6,126 bases of DNA, from contig CAMDOP010000196.1 in the NCBI GenBank assembly GCA_945903675.1, positions 1 to 6,126 of the forward strand, given 5' to 3'. Source of the DNA: Crenothrix polyspora (GTDB lineage: Bacteria > Pseudomonadota > Gammaproteobacteria > Methylococcales > Methylomonadaceae). The translations under genes and the position numbers were made by a program. Below the pieces are notes generated by a model, which was given only the letters and a program-made list of their open reading frames with translations, was not told the DNA's origin and ran no database searches. Numbering within the stretch: position 1 is the stretch's first letter; each line of letters opens with the position of its first letter. Positions 5,529 to 6,126 of the stretch are shown here, in pieces.

Positions 5529-5900
5529 ATGAAAAAAATAATACTAGCCACTTTTTTAAGTGGGTGCAGTTTTGCAATGGTTGAAGCATCAACTTATGAT
5601 TTATTGGTCAAAGGCAAGCAATGTGCCGAAGAATATAATCAACAATTAACTTGCTCCTACAAAATAGGAAATGACTTCTCTTTGGCCATTGTTGGTATTG
5701 GGTTGCCAGATACGGCGGTGACATTTATGAAGTCGGATTTTAATGGTGACTATTATGGGACATTCGGACTGCTTCATGGTTGTGTGATTGTAAAAACAGG
5801 CGTGAAAAACAAAACAAGTGATCCATTTGATTTTGCGTTTGTTTCACATAAAAATGGCAAAATCTATAAGGACTGGCAAAGCTGTAAAGCAGGCTTCTGA
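5529..5900 (+). CDS. Secreted or lipid-anchored cysteine-rich protein of unknown function
   Basis: The start at ATG 5529 gives a 123-residue precursor with a classic export signal (MKKIILATFLSGCSFA); the frame extends upstream to TTG 5466, but that adds residues before the signal and has no ribosome-binding site. Either signal peptidase I cuts near VEA-S (after residue 20), or LSGC (10-13) is a short lipobox with lipidated Cys13. The mature part has four cysteines (32, 42, 85, 119), consistent with two disulfides in the periplasm or outside. It is otherwise beta-rich with glycine and aromatic residues. I recognise no family. It lies after the coupled operon behind a possible regulatory hairpin and starts a run of exported or membrane proteins, so it is a plausible cargo gene (host-surface change, superinfection exclusion or toxin are options without direct evidence). 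Confidence 0.75.
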   Translation: MKKIILATFLSGCSFAMVEASTYDLLVKGKQCAEEYNQQLTCSYKIGNDFSLAIVGIGLPDTAVTFMKSDFNGDYYGTFGLLHGCVIVKTGVKNKTSDPFDFAFVSHKNGKIYKDWQSCKAGF

Positions 5901-5941
5901 AAATTTGTTGGCGATTAACTTATACGAAAGTATTAAAGCAT

Positions 5942-6043
5942 ATGAAATTAAATATATTTGAAGGCGCGCGTAGGATTACAAAGATAATCGCAGTTATGTG
6001 GGTTATCGGGTGGACAATTGCTTTAGTAAAGGAACAAACATGA
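5942..6043 (+). CDS. 33-residue single-span membrane protein
   Basis: The ATG at 5942 opens a short frame whose product has a basic start (KLNIFEGARRITK, residues 2-14), one hydrophobic span of about 15-17 residues (15-29, IIAVMWVIGWTIALV) and a short polar tail (KEQT). The positive residues before the span predict an N-in orientation in the inner membrane. Its TGA overlaps the next ATG (ATGA at 6040-6043), so the two are likely translated together. The ribosome-binding site is weak. Small membrane proteins beginning 'MNIFKGARRI' are, as I recall, frequent companions of phage and island cargo genes in this group of bacteria; that is memory, not a search. Function is unknown. Confidence 0.55.
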   Translation: MKLNIFEGARRITKIIAVMWVIGWTIALVKEQT

Positions 6044-6126
6044 AGAAAATAATACTTTTGATGCTATTAGTCACGTCTACAAATACCATGGCTGAATGGG
6101 CAACTGTTGGTACATTTTATGGAGAT
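6040..6126 (+). CDS. Exported protein, partial (runs off the window end)
   Basis: ATG 6040 has a strong ribosome-binding site, AAGGA at 6029-6033 with a six-base spacer, and overlaps the preceding stop by ATGA. Only 29 codons are present. Residues 1-18 (MKKIILLMLLVTSTNTMA) form a signal peptide with a likely signal peptidase I site after Ala18, before EWATVGTFYGD. The 'AEW..VG' start of the mature part is like small surface-adhesin-E-type proteins of Moraxellaceae, but too little is visible to assign it. It is the second exported product here, after the gene at 5529. Confidence 0.65.
   Translation, partial: MKKIILLMLLVTSTNTMAEWATVGTFYGD

Noticed and set aside
5228..5551. 107-codon open frame on the minus strand
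   Set aside because: It lies opposite two well-supported + strand genes with good ribosome-binding sites, and its start has no convincing ribosome-binding site; it is a shadow frame.
1..6126. Alternative genetic code or general stop readthrough, suggested by two in-frame TAA codons (271 and 1495)
   Set aside because: TAA, TAG and TGA all end well-supported genes here, the primase with TAA, so the two stops are local events rather than a changed code.

Overview
The window looks like the left half of an integrated phage satellite (P4-like / PICI-like element) in an AT-rich gammaproteobacterium. Protein style and base composition suggest Moraxellaceae (Psychrobacter, Moraxella or Acinetobacter), but that is only an impression. 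All genes lie on the + strand. The order is integrase, AlpA-type regulator, primase-helicase, a putative replication origin, small conserved satellite/phage genes, then small exported or membrane proteins as possible cargo. No capsid, tail, portal, large terminase, tRNA, IS element or CRISPR is visible.

Region 1-1350: eight copies of a TGACAC-type heptamer in two opposed groups precede a tyrosine-recombinase gene. The gene keeps all its catalytic residues but carries an in-frame TAA at 271-273 in the arm-binding domain, so it is called a pseudogene, or possibly a recoded or misread gene.

Region 1351-1600 is non-coding but structured. It holds a candidate promoter, a short leader frame with a strong ribosome-binding site, a clear intrinsic terminator, and a downstream segment that is the exact complement of one terminator arm. 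The design resembles the P1/P7 C4 and P4 CI antisense immunity RNAs and would control alpA and the replication operon.

Region 1601-4271: alpA, an unlisted 33-codon frame and a 784-residue primase-helicase are chained by overlapping stops and starts. Region 4266-4594 holds six copies of a 12-bp motif (consensus CCCTNACTGCCC) in both orientations around a very AT-rich core, followed by an 11-bp perfect hairpin. This is the best candidate for the replication origin used by the primase-helicase.

Region 4738-5462: three small genes overlap by 11-20 bp and form one translational unit. Region 5463-6126: a secreted cysteine-rich protein whose ribosome-binding site lies in a hairpin, a 33-residue single-span membrane protein, and the start of another exported protein that runs off the end.
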